A DNA stretch of 16,545 bases, taken from positions 1 through 16,545 of the forward strand of contig JAPLCR010000642.1 of NCBI GenBank assembly GCA_026392135.1, written 5' to 3'. The notes under the pieces were generated by a model that saw only the letters and a list, made by a program, of their open reading frames with translations, had not been told where the DNA came from and ran no database searches. Positions 14,143 through 16,545 of the stretch are shown here, piece by piece; position 1 is the first letter of the stretch; every line of letters starts with the position of its first letter. The DNA comes from Armatimonadota bacterium (GTDB taxonomy: Bacteria; Armatimonadota; Chthonomonadetes; Chthonomonadales; Chthonomonadaceae). The translations under genes and the position numbers were made by a program.

Positions 14143-16314
14143 ATGAAGAATGTAAATATCTATTTCAGAATTGTGACACAAATTCTAACGACCTGCCTTC
14201 TACTCATAGCGACGATAGGCGTTAGCTACGCCGCAACCTACAATGTAGGTCCCACAATGGGATACCTCGCAAAGCTTTCTGATGTTCCCTGGGGGATGCT
14301 TAAGCCCGGTGACATCGTGAATATCCACTGTACTCCCGGCGGCTACCATGAGATTATACAGATATCGGAATCAGGAACCGCCGCACAGCCCATTGTTATT
14401 CGGGGTATTCCCGATAACACAGGGGCACTACCCATCATTGATGGCGCGAATGCCATAATAGATTCCCACGTAGACTACCGCAATTCAGTCTTTGAAAACT
14501 TGGGTGTCATCCTTATAACTCCAAGAAAAAAGACCTACGCGTACGGAAAAACATTCCCATCCTATATATCAATCGAGACACTCGATATTCGTAATGCGCT
14601 TTACAAGGCAGATGCCTCTATCTCCTTTACCGACCAACACGGCGCAAGCCGCATCTACAGCACCTTCGCTTGCGGTATCTATATTGAGTTTGCACGCCAC
14701 CTAACCGTTAGAGGTTGCGAAATCAGTTTTAATGGAAATGGAATCTTCGCAAACTCGAAGAATCAAGCTGCTCAAAGCTCTGCAGACCTCCTGATTGAGA
14801 AGAACTACCTGCATGATAATGGACAACCGTATATTCAAGGACTGTCCAATGGATACGCAGAGCACAACATTTATATCGAGTCGGATGGCGCGGTCTATCA
14901 GTACAACCGTTTTGGTCCCCTGCGCCCCGGTTGCCATGGCGTGATGATCAAAGACCGTTCGGCGGGGACGGTAATTCGCTACAACGAGGTTACAAGCACG
15001 GAGTGTTCCAATATCTTCGCCATTCTCGACCCGCAGGGCGGCTCCGGCTACATTGAGTTCAAACCGAACTATCCCGACGCTTACGTCTATGGAAACATTA
15101 TCACGATGCAGGCGGGAGTGAGTAATGGGAGTTCGATTATCTGGTTTGCGGCGTGCAATGGCTCTTCGTTTTATCCTACAGAGCACCGCGGCACGCTGTA
15201 CTACTACAACAACACTGTCATAAACCACCAGAAGGGAGTTGCGGCGTTCTTTCTCACGGACCTACCCTACACGCCGACCCCCAACATCTACGAGAAAGTG
15301 GACTGTAGAAATAACATCTTCTACACAGATACGGCGATAAACGCGAACATCTACCAAGCCTTCAAAATGGTGATTACGGGGGCAAATGGCGTGGTGAACA
15401 TGGGCAAAAACTGGATTAGTCCCAAAACCACTCAACTATGGCTAGGACATGAAGGAGGCAGTGTCGTAAATGGTTGGGCAAACCAACTCTTCGGCGACGC
15501 AAACGGAGTGAATAACCCCGGAGTTGCAGACTTAGTGGGCGGAAACTACCGATTAACTACCAACTCAAACAGCGTCGATGCAGCAGACCCACTTGCCTTC
15601 TCTGCCCTTGCACTCGGATACGATGTAACCGAAGAGTATCTGGCTCCTCAAGACCACCAGTTGCGTGCCATACTTGGTTTAACCTCTGACCTTGGCGCAT
15701 TAGAAGGAACGACAGCGGCTACCTCAACGGACACAAACATCACTGTTCCAAATGTTTCTGGTAGTGTCGGCTCTACCATATCGCTCTACGCTCTACTCAA
15801 AACCTCCGCTAGTAACCCTGTACCCAATGAGACGTTGACATTCTCTATAGGGGCAGTCGTTTTGGGAACGGCACTAACAGATGTGAATGGTATTGCCAAA
15901 CTAACGTACAAACTACCAGATAGTTTCGGGGTTGGACAGCAGATGCTTGCCGTCAGTTTTGCGGGTGACGTATTCTACAACGCATCAAATAGTTTAGGTA
16001 CTCTCACCTTCAATCAAGCTCCTACAAAAACAACTGTGGAGCCTGTAGCAGGGAAGGTCGGCGCGACAGTAAACCTTAAATCTACCCTGACCCGCAAAAC
16101 CGATAATGCCCTCCTAAACGGCAAAACCATACGCCTCCAGATAGACGGTGTAGATGTGGGTTTCGCCGTGACTACGGCAGGCACGGTTACGCTGAACTAC
16201 GTCATCCCGAATACGTTGACGGTAGGGGCGCATACCCTAAAGGCAGTGTTCGATGGAGATGCCTCCTACATAGCCTCTACAAGTAGTGTAGGGGTGTTTA
16301 CTGTAAATCCGTAA
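14143..16314 (+). CDS. Secreted right-handed beta-helix protein with two C-terminal Ig-like domains
   Basis: From the ATG at 14143 (AAAGGG, 8-nt spacing; a TTG directly before it is less likely) the protein has 723 residues. A signal peptide covers about 1-30, with a long hydrophobic core and cleavage near SYA-A. Residues about 35-500 show the beta-helix pattern of parallel strands rich in Asn and Gly (GCEISFNGNGIF, IEKNYLHDNG, YEKVDCRNNIFYT), as in polysaccharide lyases and related carbohydrate-active proteins. DLGALEG marks the end of the helix, as in many such proteins. Two related Ig-like repeats follow at about 529-625 and 626-723, each with a GDxxYxAS-type end (GDVFYNAS, GDASYIAS). There is no sortase, transmembrane or PorSS-type anchor after them. 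Substrate and catalytic residues are not identified. It is divergent from the phyH-glpK operon. Confidence 0.85.
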   Translation: MKNVNIYFRIVTQILTTCLLLIATIGVSYAATYNVGPTMGYLAKLSDVPWGMLKPGDIVNIHCTPGGYHEIIQISESGTAAQPIVIRGIPDNTGALPIIDGANAIIDSHVDYRNSVFENLGVILITPRKKTYAYGKTFPSYISIETLDIRNALYKADASISFTDQHGASRIYSTFACGIYIEFARHLTVRGCEISFNGNGIFANSKNQAAQSSADLLIEKNYLHDNGQPYIQGLSNGYAEHNIYIESDGAVYQYNRFGPLRPGCHGVMIKDRSAGTVIRYNEVTSTECSNIFAILDPQGGSGYIEFKPNYPDAYVYGNIITMQAGVSNGSSIIWFAACNGSSFYPTEHRGTLYYYNNTVINHQKGVAAFFLTDLPYTPTPNIYEKVDCRNNIFYTDTAINANIYQAFKMVITGANGVVNMGKNWISPKTTQLWLGHEGGSVVNGWANQLFGDANGVNNPGVADLVGGNYRLTTNSNSVDAADPLAFSALALGYDVTEEYLAPQDHQLRAILGLTSDLGALEGTTAATSTDTNITVPNVSGSVGSTISLYALLKTSASNPVPNETLTFSIGAVVLGTALTDVNGIAKLTYKLPDSFGVGQQMLAVSFAGDVFYNASNSLGTLTFNQAPTKTTVEPVAGKVGATVNLKSTLTRKTDNALLNGKTIRLQIDGVDVGFAVTTAGTVTLNYVIPNTLTVGAHTLKAVFDGDASYIASTSSVGVFTVNP

Positions 16315-16390
16315 GACGACCCTAGCATGAAACGCCTCTTGCTTAGCCGCAATTCACTACCGTACACCTTTTATGTAGGCGCACATTTGA

Positions 16391-16545
16391 CTACTATCCA
16401 GCAAGGTTCATATTAAAGCCAGTGTGACTTTAGGCTCTAAAATTTACCCTGTCAAGAAGAGTTTTGGCGTTGTAGCCCCAACTCACGAAGTTATGTTCTC
16501 AAAATCAAAGATTCTCTGCGATTTTGACGGGATAAATACCCCGAC
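16391..16545 (+). other. Hairpin-bearing right edge with an open frame, possibly an IS200/IS605-type end
   Basis: A frame is open from after a TGA at 16388-16390 to the window edge, with no good start. It encodes ASVTLGSKIYPVKKSFGVV, then APTHEV, near its middle. The last 50 bp contain an 8-bp hairpin (TCAAAATC at 16499-16506 with GATTTTGA at 16520-16527) and directly after it a CGGG/CCCG hairpin at 16528-16543. From memory this resembles the terminal segment of TnpB-type IS200/IS605 elements, where coding end, guide-RNA scaffold and right end overlap. No TnpB catalytic domain is present, because only 76 bp separate the preceding gene's stop from this frame. The identification is tentative. 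Confidence 0.3.

Noticed and set aside
16327..16416. Short plus-strand frame beginning MKRLLLSRN
   Set aside because: Only 29 codons, no convincing SD, no family resemblance.

Overview
The window is about 16.5 kb of bacterial chromosome of moderate GC content. Starts are ATG, GTG and possibly TTG, genes are closely packed, and Shine-Dalgarno (SD) sites of the AGGAG type are common. I cannot place the organism firmly. The protein families (TrmFO, secreted WD40 propeller, GH78-like enzyme, PhyH oxygenase, secreted beta-helix with Ig-like repeats) recall Armatimonadota or a similar environmental, polysaccharide-using lineage, but this is a guess. Both ends look like mobile or decayed DNA: a cut-off C-terminal reading frame and a start-less protein fragment on the left, and hairpin-rich, IS-end-like DNA on the right.

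Layout. Positions 1-669 hold two fragments. A minus-strand housekeeping operon follows, trmFO -> gpsA -> rluD (4223 down to 746). Its genes are joined by overlapping stop/start codons, and a hairpin lies over the trmFO ribosome-binding region. Upstream of it on the same strand is a secreted seven-bladed WD40 protein (5422-4412) with its own terminator. It is transcribed divergently from a PhzF-family isomerase (5670-6461, plus strand).

The second large block is on the minus strand, in transcription order: PhyH-type 2-oxoglutarate oxygenase (13760-12933) -> GH78/alpha-L-rhamnosidase-like protein (ATGA overlap) -> glpK (9-bp gap) -> 199-bp gap -> Gfo/Idh/MocA oxidoreductase -> 409-bp gap -> glpD. 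I read this as a catabolic module. An intracellular glycosidase-like enzyme, an oxygenase and an NAD(P)-dependent sugar oxidoreductase would process a glycoside. GlpK and GlpD would send released glycerol through glycerol-3-phosphate to dihydroxyacetone phosphate. The substrate is inference. Divergent from this block is a secreted right-handed beta-helix protein with two Ig-like domains (14143-16314), possibly the extracellular partner.

The most unusual non-coding signal is a 237-bp palindromic element between the oxidoreductase and glpD (8216-8452). It has 17-bp perfect terminal inverted repeats around several small hairpins, four of which close with a GAA or TTC triloop. Other points are a roughly 25-residue insertion between the two catalytic cysteines of TrmFO, an altered acid motif in the GH78-like protein, and possible IS200/IS605-type sequence at the right edge. 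No rRNA, tRNA or CRISPR array was seen.
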